From: Lachnospiraceae bacterium
Lineage (GTDB): Bacteria; Bacillota; Clostridia; Lachnospirales; Lachnospiraceae
Reading direction: 5' to 3'
Assembly: GCA_028692975.1 (NCBI GenBank)
Contig: JAQUWF010000003.1
Coordinates: 1 to 64,000 of the forward strand
DNA length: 64,000 nucleotides
Shown in pieces: positions 7,070 through 16,731 of the stretch. The notes below the pieces were generated by a model, which was not told the DNA's origin, ran no database searches, and saw only the letters and a program-made list of their open reading frames with translations. Position 1 is the stretch's first letter; each line of letters starts with the position of its first letter. Made by a program: the position numbers and the translations under genes.

Positions 7070-9697
7070 TTAGCGCTTGTCGCGAATAGCAGCCTGTGCT
7101 GCTGCAAGACGAGCGATTGGAACACGGAATGGGCTACAAGAAACGTAGTCTAATCCGATCAGGTGGCAGAATTCTACAGATGTAGGATCTCCGCCGTGCT
7201 CTCCACAAATACCGATGTGAAGTTCCGGACGAGTCTTTTTACCAAGCTCGATAGCCGTCTTCATCAGTTTACCAACACCAATCCGGTCTAATCTTACGAA
7301 TGGATCGCTCTCGAAGATCTTAGCATCATAGTATGCATCTAAGAACTTGCCAGCGTCATCACGTGAGAAGCCATAGGTCATCTGTGTCAGGTCGTTTGTA
7401 CCGAAGCAGAAGAATTCAGCCTCTTTCGCGATCTCATCAGCAGTAAGAGCTGCTCTTGGGATCTCGATCATAGTACCAACTTCGTATTTGATGCTTGAAC
7501 CAGCTTTTGCGATTTCCGCATCTGCTGTCTCAACAACGAATTTCTTAACATAACCCAACTCTTTGCTGTCGCCAGCTAATGGGATCATGATTTCCGGAAC
7601 GATATTCCATTCTGGATGAGCGTTTGCTACTTTGATAGCTGCGCGGATAACTGCTTTGGTCTGCATCTTAGCGATTTCCGGATAGGTAACTGCCAGACGA
7701 AGTCCACGATGACCCATCATTGGATTGAACTCATGTAAGCTGTCGATGATCGCTTTGATCGTCTCAACAGATTTGCCCTGAGCGTCTGCTAATTTCTTGA
7801 TGTCCTCTTCTTCAGTAGGAACAAACTCGTGCAGAGGCGGATCCAGGAAACGGATGGTAACTGGGTTGCCTTCCAGAGCTTCGTATAATTTTTCGAAATC
7901 TCCCTGCTGTTCTGGAAGAATCTTCTCCAGAGCTTCTTCTCTTTCTTCTAATGTTTCAGAGCAGATCATCTCACGGAATGCATCGATTCTGTTGCCTTCG
8001 AAGAACATATGCTCGGTACGGCAAAGACCGATACCTTCAGCACCAAGTTCAACAGCTTTTTTAGCATCAGAAGGTGTATCAGCGTTTGTTCTAACTTTTA
8101 ATGTTCTGTATTTGTCAGCCCAAGTCATGATTCTTCCGAATTCACCGGCGATGGTTGCATCTACAGTTGGGATAGCGCCATCATAGATGTTACCTGTGGT
8201 ACCATCAAATGAGATAACGTCTCCTTCATGATATTCTTTTCCGCCAAGTTTGAAGACTTTATTTTCTTCATCCATAACGATCTCGGAACAACCAGATACA
8301 CAGCAGGTACCCATACCACGGGCAACTACAGCTGCATGAGAAGTCATACCACCACGAGCGGTCAGGATACCCTGAGCTGCTTTCATACCTTCGATATCTT
8401 CCGGAGAAGTCTCAAGACGTACAAGAACAACTTTCTTTCCTGCTTCTGCCCATGCTTTTGCATCTTCAGCGGTAAATACAACCTGTCCTGATGCTGCACC
8501 AGGAGCTGCTGCTAATGCTCTTGCGATAGGAGTAGCTGCTTTTACTGCTGCTGCATCGAACTGAGGATGAAGCAGAGAGTCCAGGTTACGAGGATCGATC
8601 ATAAGAACAGCTTTGTCCTCTGAGATCATTCCTTCATCTACTAAGTCACAAGCGATCTTTAAAGCTGCTGCTGCAGTTCTCTTACCGTTACGTGTCTGTA
8701 ACATGTACAGATGTTTGTCTTCGATAGTGAACTCCATGTCCTGCATATCTCTGTAGTGGCCTTCCAGTTTGTCGCAGATAGCTACGAACTGATTATAAAC
8801 TTCCGGCATAACATCTTTTAACTGATCAATATGCTGTGGTGTACGAACACCGGCAACAACGTCTTCACCCTGAGCGTTCATAAGGAACTCACCCATAAGT
8901 TTTTTCTCGCCTGTAGCAGGATTACGTGTAAATGCAACACCTGTACCGGAAGTCTCGCCCATGTTACCAAATGCCATCATCTGTACGTTAACAGCTGTTC
9001 CCCATGAATAAGGGATATCATTGTCACGACGATAGATGTTTGCACGTGGGTTGTCCCATGAACGGAATACAGCTTTGATAGCACCCATTAACTGTTCCTT
9101 CGGATCAGTTGGGAACTCTTCGCCTAATTTAGATTTGTACTCAGCCTTGAACTGTGTAGCTAATACTTTCAAGTCATCAGCGGTCAGATCAACGTCCTGA
9201 GTAATACCTTTTTCTGTTTTCATTTTGTCGATGAGCTCTTCGAAGAATTTTTTACCAACTTCCATAACTACATCAGAGTACATCTGGATAAATCTTCTAT
9301 AGCAGTCCCAAGCCCAACGTGGATTACCTGATTTTGCAGCGATAACATTTACTACGTCTTCATTCAGACCCAGATTTAAGATGGTGTCCATCATACCAGG
9401 CATAGAAGCTCTAGCTCCTGAACGAACAGATACCAATAATGGATTCTCATGATCACCGAATTTTTTGCCAGTGATCTCTTCCATCTTAACGATAGCCTCC
9501 ATGATCTGATCCATGATCTCGTCATTGATCTTCTGTCCATCATCGTAGTACTGTGTACAAGCCTCAGTTGTAATTGTGAAACCCTGTGGTACCGGCAGGC
9601 CTAAGTTAGTCATTTCAGCTAAGTTAGCACCTTTACCACCAAGAAGGTTTTTCATCGTTGCGTTTCCTTCTTTGAATAAGTAAACCCATTTTGCCAT
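7070..9697 (-). CDS. ppdK: Pyruvate, phosphate dikinase
   Basis: An 875-residue cytosolic enzyme interconverting pyruvate + ATP + Pi with PEP + AMP + PPi. The length is normal for bacterial PPDK. Domains run in order: an N-terminal nucleotide-binding domain (GGKGANLAEMT), the phosphohistidine swivel domain with GGMTSHAAVVARGMG near residue 454 (the His carries the phosphoryl group), and the C-terminal PEP/pyruvate barrel, with the family signature GICGEHGGDP near the end. The start has AGGAGG eight bases upstream. It has its own promoter and lies behind a PPi-type phosphofructokinase, so in glycolysis it would consume PPi and yield ATP from AMP. Confidence 0.97.
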   Translation of the reverse strand: MAKWVYLFKEGNATMKNLLGGKGANLAEMTNLGLPVPQGFTITTEACTQYYDDGQKINDEIMDQIMEAIVKMEEITGKKFGDHENPLLVSVRSGARASMPGMMDTILNLGLNEDVVNVIAAKSGNPRWAWDCYRRFIQMYSDVVMEVGKKFFEELIDKMKTEKGITQDVDLTADDLKVLATQFKAEYKSKLGEEFPTDPKEQLMGAIKAVFRSWDNPRANIYRRDNDIPYSWGTAVNVQMMAFGNMGETSGTGVAFTRNPATGEKKLMGEFLMNAQGEDVVAGVRTPQHIDQLKDVMPEVYNQFVAICDKLEGHYRDMQDMEFTIEDKHLYMLQTRNGKRTAAAALKIACDLVDEGMISEDKAVLMIDPRNLDSLLHPQFDAAAVKAATPIARALAAAPGAASGQVVFTAEDAKAWAEAGKKVVLVRLETSPEDIEGMKAAQGILTARGGMTSHAAVVARGMGTCCVSGCSEIVMDEENKVFKLGGKEYHEGDVISFDGTTGNIYDGAIPTVDATIAGEFGRIMTWADKYRTLKVRTNADTPSDAKKAVELGAEGIGLCRTEHMFFEGNRIDAFREMICSETLEEREEALEKILPEQQGDFEKLYEALEGNPVTIRFLDPPLHEFVPTEEEDIKKLADAQGKSVETIKAIIDSLHEFNPMMGHRGLRLAVTYPEIAKMQTKAVIRAAIKVANAHPEWNIVPEIMIPLAGDSKELGYVKKFVVETADAEIAKAGSSIKYEVGTMIEIPRAALTADEIAKEAEFFCFGTNDLTQMTYGFSRDDAGKFLDAYYDAKIFESDPFVRLDRIGVGKLMKTAIELGKKTRPELHIGICGEHGGDPTSVEFCHLIGLDYVSCSPFRVPIARLAAAQAAIRDKR

Positions 9698-9793
9698 TGT
9701 GTTTCCTCCTAATTTGTATAATATATTTGACTATGAATGCAGAATCACATTCATTAGTTTCCTTGTAGGCGCACTTTTGGTCGCACCCTATTT

Positions 9794-9821
9794 ATTCTAA
9801 CATATTTTAGACTAATTTCAA
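9794..9821 (-). promoter_or_regulatory. Promoter of ppdK
   Basis: TTGAAA (9816-9821) and TAGAAT (9794-9799) are separated by 16 bp on the minus strand, giving a leader of about 90 nt. The leader holds a small hairpin, ATGAATG/CATTCAT, ahead of the ribosome site. Confidence 0.7.
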
Positions 9822-9839
9822 GAGGTTTTCTCTATTTCA

Positions 9840-11090
9840 TCAGTCATGAAAGCCTTTTTTATACAAATGTCTCGGAATACCGTCTACCATGACCGGTGAA
9901 ACGTCACCCTGAATCAATGGTCTTACATATGTGATGAATTCCTCGGTCACATAATCACCCGCTTTATTCACCCATTCTCTCGGCACCAGACGCTCATCAT
10001 TGGCGATCTTGTGCACGTCTTTAACCTCTGTTCCACTTTGGTATGGATCATCCGAAAGTCGAACGATGGTGACCATCTTGCCGGAATCCCCTTCGTCCGC
10101 TGCCTTCATAGCGGCACCGCCAACCTGGTATGCTTCCAGGATATCCACACGGGACGCGCTGTGTGATGCAGAGCGCTGTAAGGTAGACAGCTCGATAGCA
10201 CGAGTCTTGCAGCCCAACTCGCCCGCAATGAGGCTGGCCAGGTAACTCGCCGTACCAGTCAGCTGCTTGTGACCAAAAGCATCCACGAAATCAACGCTGG
10301 ATCCAAGTTCACATACATACTTGCCGTCCTCCGTACGGATGCCCTCAGAGACAGCCACAACAACAGATGCCTTCTTCTCCAGAAGTTTCCTGCATTTCTC
10401 TACAAACGTCTTCAGATCAAACGACAATTCCGGCAGGTAAATCATATCCGGTCCAGTACAGTCCTCACCCTGCGCCAACGCCGCAGAACCAGTGAGCCAG
10501 CCCGCATTACGTCCCATAATCTCCACAATAGTAACCAGTCCATGTGGGTATTCCAGACAGAAACCATCACGAATAATTTCTTTAACGGAAGTACCGATAT
10601 ATTTTGCAGCACTGCCATAGCCCGGTGTATGGTCAGTCAGTGCCAGGTCATTGTCAATGGTCTTCGGGCAACCTACAAAACGTGTAGGGAATCCTGTAAT
10701 GATAGCGTAATCAGACAGCTTTTTGATAGTATCCATAGAATCATTGCCACCGATATAAATGAATACATCAATCTCCAGTTTTTCCAAAATACCGAATATT
10801 TTGTCATAAACGGCCTTGTCTTCATGGATCTCCGGCAGTTTATAACGGCAGGAGCCAAGGTATGCCGCAGGCGTTCTCTTCAGCAATTCAGCATCCAGCT
10901 CATTGGTAATATGCTCAGACAGGTCAATATAGCGTTCCTGCAGCAGTCCCTGCACCCCATGCAGCATACCATAAACCTTCTTGTATCCACGATCTCTCGC
11001 TGTACGGTACACCCCTGCTAAACTAGAATTAATTGCCGCCGTCGGCCCGCCAGACTGTCCTACGATTACGTTTCTCTTAGAAATTTTCAT
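9840..11090 (-). CDS. pfp: Phosphofructokinase, PPi-dependent type
   Basis: A 416-residue PfkA-superfamily enzyme converting fructose 6-phosphate to fructose 1,6-bisphosphate. The N-terminal loop is GQSGGPTAAIN. Two positions that set the phosphoryl donor read GGNDSMD (Asp117 where ATP enzymes have Gly) and PKTIDND (Lys143 where ATP enzymes have Gly), both the PPi-enzyme state. The start at 11090 is chosen because GGAGGT stands eight bases upstream; a longer open frame to 11117 begins upstream of it. The adjacent ppdK supports a PPi-based glycolysis. The donor assignment rests on motif residues, not on assay. Confidence 0.88.
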   Translation of the reverse strand: MKISKRNVIVGQSGGPTAAINSSLAGVYRTARDRGYKKVYGMLHGVQGLLQERYIDLSEHITNELDAELLKRTPAAYLGSCRYKLPEIHEDKAVYDKIFGILEKLEIDVFIYIGGNDSMDTIKKLSDYAIITGFPTRFVGCPKTIDNDLALTDHTPGYGSAAKYIGTSVKEIIRDGFCLEYPHGLVTIVEIMGRNAGWLTGSAALAQGEDCTGPDMIYLPELSFDLKTFVEKCRKLLEKKASVVVAVSEGIRTEDGKYVCELGSSVDFVDAFGHKQLTGTASYLASLIAGELGCKTRAIELSTLQRSASHSASRVDILEAYQVGGAAMKAADEGDSGKMVTIVRLSDDPYQSGTEVKDVHKIANDERLVPREWVNKAGDYVTEEFITYVRPLIQGDVSPVMVDGIPRHLYKKGFHD

Positions 11091-11130
11091 TGTTCCATAC
11101 CTCCACATTTTGTACAAATCTCTGTTTTAA

Positions 11131-11163
11131 ATTATACCAGTTATTGTCAATTTAGACAACTGG
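11131..11163 (-). promoter_or_regulatory. Promoter of pfp with an overlapping interrupted palindrome
   Basis: TTGTCT (11154-11159) and TATAAT (11131-11136) are 17 bp apart. The spacer and -35 box lie in an inverted repeat, CCAGTT...AACTGG outside and TTGTC-N6-GACAA inside (11137-11163), so a repressor bound there would block polymerase. No regulator is identified; the site resembles but does not match the recalled Rex consensus. Confidence 0.65.
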
Positions 11164-11181
11164 ATTTTGTGCTGCACACCT

Positions 11182-12507
11182 CTACTTGACCACATCTTCC
11201 CCATTCATAGGATCTCCACAATTCGGGCAAAACTTCGGTGGATTTGCCGGATCTTCCGGTGTCCAACCACATTTACTGCATTTATACACTGCAGGAGCCG
11301 GCTTTGGTGCGCCACATTCCATACAGAATTTCCCCGTATTAGTCGTACCACACGCACAAGTCCATGCTGCCGAAGCCGCCTGCTGAGGAACGGGCGCTGC
11401 CTGAGATGCCGGAGCAGGTGACGCCTGCTGCACCGGGGCTGCCTGCTGCTGCCCCATCTGCATCATAGATGCAAGATTCGCGCCGCCTGCACCTGCCATA
11501 TTTCCCATCATGCCAAGTCCTGCAAATCCCTGCATAGCACCGTTAGCATTTGCGCCCGCCGCCTTCATAGCCTCAGTCTGCCCCATGCCCATGTAGGCAG
11601 CCAGCATAGAGGGATCAGTGAACCCTTTCGTCTCCTGATATTTGCTGATTTTATCTTTGCTGTCCGCATCGGCATCCATCATACCGATCGCCAGTTTGAA
11701 GATTTCCATGCCACGTTCAGCACCCCATGAATTGGATAAAATCTGGTTCACCGACTCCGTCAGCTCCGCCTCATGGCTGGCGATATCCGTATACGGTATC
11801 TTTAGCTGGCTCAAACCTCCAATAGCCTGACGGATAGCCGCGATTACTTCCGTCTTGATCTGCGCATCAATATCATTTCCGTCTACCGTGCCGTCTCCGT
11901 CAGCCCCGGCCACAGCAGCGCCCAGCACCTGATAAAACTTCACCGGATCCGTCACATGGATAGAATACACGCCATTTCCCTGCAAAGTTGTAGAACACTG
12001 CCATACAGGCTGATTCGTAGCCAGATCCTTCTCCACATGCTGAAACGAAATATTCCCGGATCCCCACTTAAAGCCCTGCACCTCGCCCAGGTTAATATAA
12101 TAAACACGCTCCGTATTGGTCCGCTGGCCTCCTGCAAGGATCTGCTGTCCCAGCGTCGCAGCCAGGGCCATAAGTCCCTTATTATTTCCGCTTATATAAG
12201 ATGGTGCCAACGAATTATCAAAAGTATAACGCCCCGGTTCCGCACAAAACTCCACGATTCTGCCATTTTCCACCAGCAGCATACACTGATTTTCCTGCAC
12301 GTCGATCCCCGAGCCACTAGTGATCATATTCTGGTCACCCTTGGTATTCTTCGACTTTGGTCCGACAATCTTATCTCCGCGTTTCATAAGAATACCGCCG
12401 GACATATCTCCACTTTCAAAATAATCCACCCATGCAGCATTTGCCGTAGTGCTAAGACCACCCCCAACTGCTCCAATCGCTTCTCCAATCGCTTTAATTA
12501 ATCCCAT
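11182..12507 (-). CDS. SPFH/virion-core-like protein with C-terminal zinc ribbons (YdjI-like)
   Basis: A 441-residue cytoplasmic protein. Residues about 35-300 form an SPFH/band-7-like region (ILMKRGDKIVGPKS, VEFCAEPGRYTFD, NSWGAERGMEI) as in B. subtilis YdjI. A Gly/Ala/Met/Gln-rich linker follows, then two zinc ribbons, CACGTTNTGKFCMECG and CSKCGWTPEDP...CPNCG. It is the last of three genes whose order (zinc ribbon, TPM, SPFH) matches ydjG-ydjH-ydjI, a membrane-stress module linked to PspA in B. subtilis. No PspA gene is nearby here. A scaffold on the membrane, docking to the upstream products, is inferred. Confidence 0.8.
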   Translation of the reverse strand: MGLIKAIGEAIGAVGGGLSTTANAAWVDYFESGDMSGGILMKRGDKIVGPKSKNTKGDQNMITSGSGIDVQENQCMLLVENGRIVEFCAEPGRYTFDNSLAPSYISGNNKGLMALAATLGQQILAGGQRTNTERVYYINLGEVQGFKWGSGNISFQHVEKDLATNQPVWQCSTTLQGNGVYSIHVTDPVKFYQVLGAAVAGADGDGTVDGNDIDAQIKTEVIAAIRQAIGGLSQLKIPYTDIASHEAELTESVNQILSNSWGAERGMEIFKLAIGMMDADADSKDKISKYQETKGFTDPSMLAAYMGMGQTEAMKAAGANANGAMQGFAGLGMMGNMAGAGGANLASMMQMGQQQAAPVQQASPAPASQAAPVPQQAASAAWTCACGTTNTGKFCMECGAPKPAPAVYKCSKCGWTPEDPANPPKFCPNCGDPMNGEDVVK

Positions 12508-12567
12508 TCCCTTATCCTCCTAAAATCAGTCTCTTGTATTTGTTTTTTGCTCTTCAAAAATACCTGC

Positions 12568-13386
12568 CTAAAATCCACGTCCGCCGCCGCCATGAGACGT
12601 TCCGCTGCCGCCCATGTGCATACCGCCTCCGCCACCGCCGCCTCCTGTGTTGCGGGGAATCCTGCGGCTTGTGGTGTGATTGCCAAGGAATACTACACTG
12701 TTGCTTCCCACCTTCATATTGCTGGTCTTCACTTCGATCTTCGCATTATTAATGGGCTCCGCCATCTGATGCTTGCCGACCATAGCTGCAAAAGCCACCG
12801 CCGCCAGCACCAGGCTGATCACCAGCGACCAGAATGTGGGCAAAAGCAGATACAAAATATTGCCCTTTTTATTCACTTCCTTCACAAAAGCACTGAAACA
12901 TTTTGCATAATCCCCGTCAGATGCATAAGAAGTAGTCTCATCCAGGATATCATCAATGTCACCGCTGTCATAAGAAGCCTTCTTATCCGAAGAATCTGCC
13001 GTACAAACGCCTGTGGTACTGATCCACTGCTCCCGGTTGTCCATATCCAGAAGGAATACGACCCCATCCGGACCAAACTCATTAAAATCAAAGAAATCAT
13101 CCGCATAAGCCATGGCCGTACCCGGATTGTCATCCGTCGCAACTACGAGCACCCGGTAATTCTTCTCCTCCGCACAGTCCGCGATCTGCTTCTCCAGATC
13201 TGCCCGCTCACTGTCACTTAGCAGCCCTGCAAAATCATATACATTGTTCGTCGTATCCGCCACAGACGGTGCGATGCTCTCGTATGTACCACTGCCGCTA
13301 TCGGAGGCCGCCAGCACAGGCACACACATGCCCAGCACCAGCAGCATTGCCAGCAGGCCCGCTAATATACTTCTCTTTTTCATCAT
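12568..13386 (-). CDS. Secreted/membrane TPM-domain protein (YdjH-like)
   Basis: 272 residues: a signal peptide (MMKKRSILAGLLAMLLVLG, cleavage likely after VLAA), a TPM_phosphatase domain outside the membrane (about residues 45-190, NNVYDFAGLLSDSERADLE and GPDGVVFLLDMDNREQW), one transmembrane helix (TFWSLVISLVLAAVAFAAM), and a glycine-rich tail ending HGGGGRGF. TPM proteins with this layout are found in YdjH and related membrane proteins; despite the domain name, enzymatic activity is doubtful. It overlaps the zinc-ribbon gene by 4 bp (ATGA), so they are made together, and precedes the SPFH gene by 60 bp. Confidence 0.83.
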   Translation of the reverse strand: MMKKRSILAGLLAMLLVLGMCVPVLAASDSGSGTYESIAPSVADTTNNVYDFAGLLSDSERADLEKQIADCAEEKNYRVLVVATDDNPGTAMAYADDFFDFNEFGPDGVVFLLDMDNREQWISTTGVCTADSSDKKASYDSGDIDDILDETTSYASDGDYAKCFSAFVKEVNKKGNILYLLLPTFWSLVISLVLAAVAFAAMVGKHQMAEPINNAKIEVKTSNMKVGSNSVVFLGNHTTSRRIPRNTGGGGGGGGMHMGGSGTSHGGGGRGF

Positions 13387-14462
13387 AGCAGCCCTCCTAT
13401 CAATCTGAAGATCATAAGCAGTATCTGGCTTCCGAAAAATACACCCGCCGTAATAAGCGCCGCTTTGCCGTAATCCTTAGGTATGGTCCCGATCATTTTC
13501 CCGGTCTGTCCATTCATGCCAAATATGTATTTCTTCCCCTTATACTCCGTGTACATCATCCACACAGGCAGCATGCCATATTCCGATTTTTCTCCCGCGA
13601 AACGGACATTCTCATTATCGATCGTCACGCTCTCGTAAGACCCAATCTCATGGACCATTCTATTGTGCATGGCTTCCTTTGCCCGCTCCCTGGCACGAGG
13701 CAGTGTCTTATCCGCATCCTCATCGAATCGTTCTGTGTAGTACCCTGCCAGATAGGCTGGATTAAAGGGCTTTAACTCATTATAATCAAAAGGCTCAATG
13801 GAATCCATCATGGCATCGTCCATCTTGGCCAGTCCGTCCGCCGGTATCTTTTCAAAATCTCCCACGGCCGTCTCATCCACCTGATAAGTTGACACCTGGG
13901 TGTATTCAATATCCCCTGCCATCCAGATCTTGATATTCTTCCCCGTAGCCCGAAGTTCGGCGTCCGCATGCATACTGTGCATCCAGAAAGGCACATACAT
14001 GCCTTTTATTTTCTTTATGGTGCTTTCCTGTTTGAACAGTTTCGGAGCAAGGAATGTGGACTTACACAGTTTCGCATAGGATTCCTCCACGTCCTTTCTC
14101 TGCTTCACAAAAGGAATCACATAGTCCGGCTGGAATTCGCCCGACAGATTTCCTTCCAGAACGACTGCCCTGTTGCAGTACACACAGGTGGTAGCCACCG
14201 TACCCTTGCTGGTAATGATCTCCGCACCGCAATTGGCACATTTATAGACGACCAGTTCCCCTTCCGAATCGTCCGTCGCCCGGTCCGTCTCATCAGCATC
14301 TTCCGGAATCGTCTCGTCCACGGCCTTTGCCGCTTTCAGTTCAGGTGCATCCTCGTATTCCGAGGGATCAAATGCGCTGCCGCAGTACTCACACTTCAGT
14401 TTCTGGGTCACCGCATCAAAGTATAATTCAGCGCCGCAGGTTTTACAGTTGTACTTTTTCAA
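13383..14462 (-). CDS. Zinc-ribbon membrane protein (YdjG-like)
   Basis: About 359 residues. The N terminus carries one zinc ribbon (CKTCGAELYF...CEYCG), an acidic linker, and a second ribbon (CANCGAEI...CVYCNRA). A large middle domain follows (FQPDYVIPFVKQRKDVEESY), and the C terminus has a hydrophobic helix (AALITAGVFFGSQILLMIF). This is the plan of B. subtilis YdjG. The start is taken as the TTG at 14462, with AAGGAG eight bases upstream; the open frame extends to 14501 without a better site. It heads the three-gene module; no strong promoter is evident in the short gap behind the glyS terminator. Confidence 0.78.
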   Translation of the reverse strand: MKKYNCKTCGAELYFDAVTQKLKCEYCGSAFDPSEYEDAPELKAAKAVDETIPEDADETDRATDDSEGELVVYKCANCGAEIITSKGTVATTCVYCNRAVVLEGNLSGEFQPDYVIPFVKQRKDVEESYAKLCKSTFLAPKLFKQESTIKKIKGMYVPFWMHSMHADAELRATGKNIKIWMAGDIEYTQVSTYQVDETAVGDFEKIPADGLAKMDDAMMDSIEPFDYNELKPFNPAYLAGYYTERFDEDADKTLPRARERAKEAMHNRMVHEIGSYESVTIDNENVRFAGEKSEYGMLPVWMMYTEYKGKKYIFGMNGQTGKMIGTIPKDYGKAALITAGVFFGSQILLMIFRLIGGLL

Positions 14463-14501
14463 TGTCTCTTCTCCTTCTCGCATTTTTCTGTAAAATAGCA
14501 C

Positions 14502-14545
14502 AAAAGACAGCCACCGGCAAAATCACTTTGCCGGCACCTGCCTTC
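14502..14545 (-). terminator. Terminator downstream of glyS
   Basis: Minus-strand stem GGCAGGTGCCGGCAAA pairing, with a few mismatches, to TTTGCCGGTGGCTGTC, followed by TTTT. The inner eight pairs are perfect. Confidence 0.75.
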
Positions 14546-14552
14546 TATTTAC

Positions 14553-15947
14553 TTAGAATCTGAATTTATCTTCAAAATATGCCTTCAGATCTTCGATCTT
14601 TACACGCTCCTGCTCCATGGTATCACGATCACGGACAGTCACTGCCTGGTCTTCCTGGGAATCAAAGTCATAGGTGATACAGAACGGTGTTCCGATCTCA
14701 TCCTGGCGGCGGTAACGTTTTCCGATATTTCCACGGTCGTCGAATTCACAATTATATAATTTGCTCAGGTCTGCAAATACTTTTTCTGCGCCTTCGTTTA
14801 ATTTCTTAGACAATGGCAGCACGCCGATCTTGACAGGTGCCAGTGCCGGGTGGAAATGCAGTACGGTACGCACATCGTTTTTCTCTGCATCCAGAACTTC
14901 CTCATCGTAAGCACTACAAAGAAAAGCCAGTACCATACGGTCAGCGCCCAGAGAAGGCTCAATAACATACGGAATGTATTTTTCTTTTTTCTCATCATCA
15001 AAATAACTCATATCCACACCGGATACATTCTGATGCTGTGTCAGATCGTAGTCGGTACGGTCTGCAATACCCCAAAGTTCACCCCAGCCGAATGGGAAAA
15101 GGAATTCTACATCGGTAGTCGCTTTGCTGTAGAAGGAAAGTTCCTCCGCATCATGGTCACGGTAACGCACTTCGTCCTCTTTGAGTCCAAGGTTTGATAA
15201 CCAGTCCAGGCAGTACTGTTTCCAGTATGCGAACCATTCCAGGTCCGTATCCGGCTCACAGAAGAATTCTAATTCCATCTGTTCGAACTCACGGGTACGG
15301 AAGGTAAAATTACCAGGTGTGATCTCGTTACGGAAAGATTTACCAACCTGTCCGATACCGAATGGAATCTTCTTCCTGGAAGTTCTCTGTACATTCTTAA
15401 AGTTTACGAAAATACCCTGTGCCGTCTCCGGTCTCAGATATACGGTATTCTTCGCATCTTCTGTAACACCCTGGAAGGTCTTGAACATCAGGTTGAACTG
15501 ACGGATGTCTGTAAAATTATGTTTGCCGCAGGTTGGGCATGGAATATTTTTCTCATCGATGAAGGCTTTCATCTTTTCCTGAGGCCATGCATCCACCGCC
15601 TCGTCCAATTCAATACCGTTTTCCTTACAGAAATTCTCTATAACCTGATCAGCACGAAAACGCTCGTGGCATTCCTTACAGTCCATCAAAGGATCTGAGA
15701 ATCCACCCAGATGTCCGGATGCGATCCATGTCTGAGGGTTCATAAGAATGGCGCAGTCCACACCAACATTATATGGGCTCTCGGTAACAAATTTCTGCCA
15801 CCATGCCTTCTTTACGTTATTTTTCAATTCCACACCCAGATTACCATAATCCCAGGTATTTGCCAGTCCACCGTAGATTTCTGATCCCGGATATACGAAT
15901 CCTCTTGATTTTGCCAGTGCTACGATTTTTTCCATTGTCTTTTCCAT
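14553..15947 (-). CDS. glyS: Glycyl-tRNA synthetase, alpha2 type
   Basis: A 464-residue class II synthetase of the homodimeric alpha2 type, charging tRNA-Gly. Motif 2 ([21 protein letters not shown]) and motif 3 ([13 protein letters not shown]) are present, along with [14 protein letters not shown]. The C terminus ([10 protein letters not shown]...) is the anticodon-binding domain. The length is typical for the bacterial alpha2 enzyme. The first Met is used because AGGAGAG lies six bases upstream. It is the last gene of the M16C-era-recO-lipoprotein run, after a 33-bp gap. No T-box is visible upstream. Confidence 0.97.
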   Translation of the reverse strand: MEKTMEKIVALAKSRGFVYPGSEIYGGLANTWDYGNLGVELKNNVKKAWWQKFVTESPYNVGVDCAILMNPQTWIASGHLGGFSDPLMDCKECHERFRADQVIENFCKENGIELDEAVDAWPQEKMKAFIDEKNIPCPTCGKHNFTDIRQFNLMFKTFQGVTEDAKNTVYLRPETAQGIFVNFKNVQRTSRKKIPFGIGQVGKSFRNEITPGNFTFRTREFEQMELEFFCEPDTDLEWFAYWKQYCLDWLSNLGLKEDEVRYRDHDAEELSFYSKATTDVEFLFPFGWGELWGIADRTDYDLTQHQNVSGVDMSYFDDEKKEKYIPYVIEPSLGADRMVLAFLCSAYDEEVLDAEKNDVRTVLHFHPALAPVKIGVLPLSKKLNEGAEKVFADLSKLYNCEFDDRGNIGKRYRRQDEIGTPFCITYDFDSQEDQAVTVRDRDTMEQERVKIEDLKAYFEDKFRF

Positions 15948-15980
15948 TGTGCTCTCTCCTCATTTCATTCTAGTTACTAT

Positions 15981-16688
15981 TTATTTATAAATAATATAAG
16001 CATATTTATCCAACATGACCGCTGTCTTTTCACCTGCATCCTCTGCCTCACCGGAAGACTGTCCCGTCTCGTCAGATCCCGTCTCCGCTGTCTCATCCTC
16101 ACCGGACTCAACCACGGCTGAGATTGCATGACTGCCTGCCTGCACCTCTGCCAGTTTCTTTTCCGGCACCGACACAAATTCGCTGGTATAAAGAATATTA
16201 CCGGGTGTTTCCACCTGCAGGGGTTCTTTCACTACCACTACATGGTACGTATCCTCTGATGCTGCCAGTTCCTGCATGGTAGTCAACAGATTATCCCCCG
16301 TCTTAGACAGATTCTCTGTAGTATCATACCCTGCCGCAATGGCTTCCTGTACCGTCCCCACAAAAATCGGAGCCTGATTGAACTCTGTGTAGTCTTTATA
16401 GGCGGTATATTTCATAATCACATAGGCCGTATCCTTGCGAATCTTGAATGATTTCATCTCGATCGCTTCGTCGCCGGCCTGAGTGTTATATGCATCTATG
16501 GCATCTTCAATATTTTGTTTCAGTTCCTCTTTGTCGTAGTAGTCCTTATCAAAGGGCTCAATGATGGCCGATGTAATCGCCCCATCCTTGTCAACCGAGA
16601 TCAGATTGGCATCCGCGCTGGAAACCTTACTGCACCCGGTGAAGAAGCAAAGAATCAATGGAAGAAGTATCCATCTCCATTTCTTCAT
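15981..16688 (-). CDS. Lipoprotein of unknown function
   Basis: A 235-residue protein with a lipoprotein signal peptide ending FFTGC (Cys20), so it should be lipid-anchored on the outer face of the membrane. The mature part is mixed alpha/beta: SVDKDGAITSAIIEPFDKDYYD and EAIEMKSFKIRKDTAYV suggest a small repeated fold. A low-complexity tail rich in Glu, Gly and Ser (ESGEDETAETGSDETGQ) precedes the last 25 residues. I do not recognise a named family. The upstream gene is recO and the downstream gene glyS. The start has a GAGGAGG site. Confidence 0.8.
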   Translation of the reverse strand: MKKWRWILLPLILCFFTGCSKVSSADANLISVDKDGAITSAIIEPFDKDYYDKEELKQNIEDAIDAYNTQAGDEAIEMKSFKIRKDTAYVIMKYTAYKDYTEFNQAPIFVGTVQEAIAAGYDTTENLSKTGDNLLTTMQELAASEDTYHVVVVKEPLQVETPGNILYTSEFVSVPEKKLAEVQAGSHAISAVVESGEDETAETGSDETGQSSGEAEDAGEKTAVMLDKYAYIIYK

Positions 16689-16731
16689 CTATTATCCTCC
16701 TCATAATTTCCGTTTTAGTATACCTTAATGC

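Noticed and set aside
12580..12690. Glycine-rich tail of the TPM protein as a frameshift artefact
   Set aside because: Gly-rich ends are normal in TPM proteins, and the frame ends naturally before the next gene.
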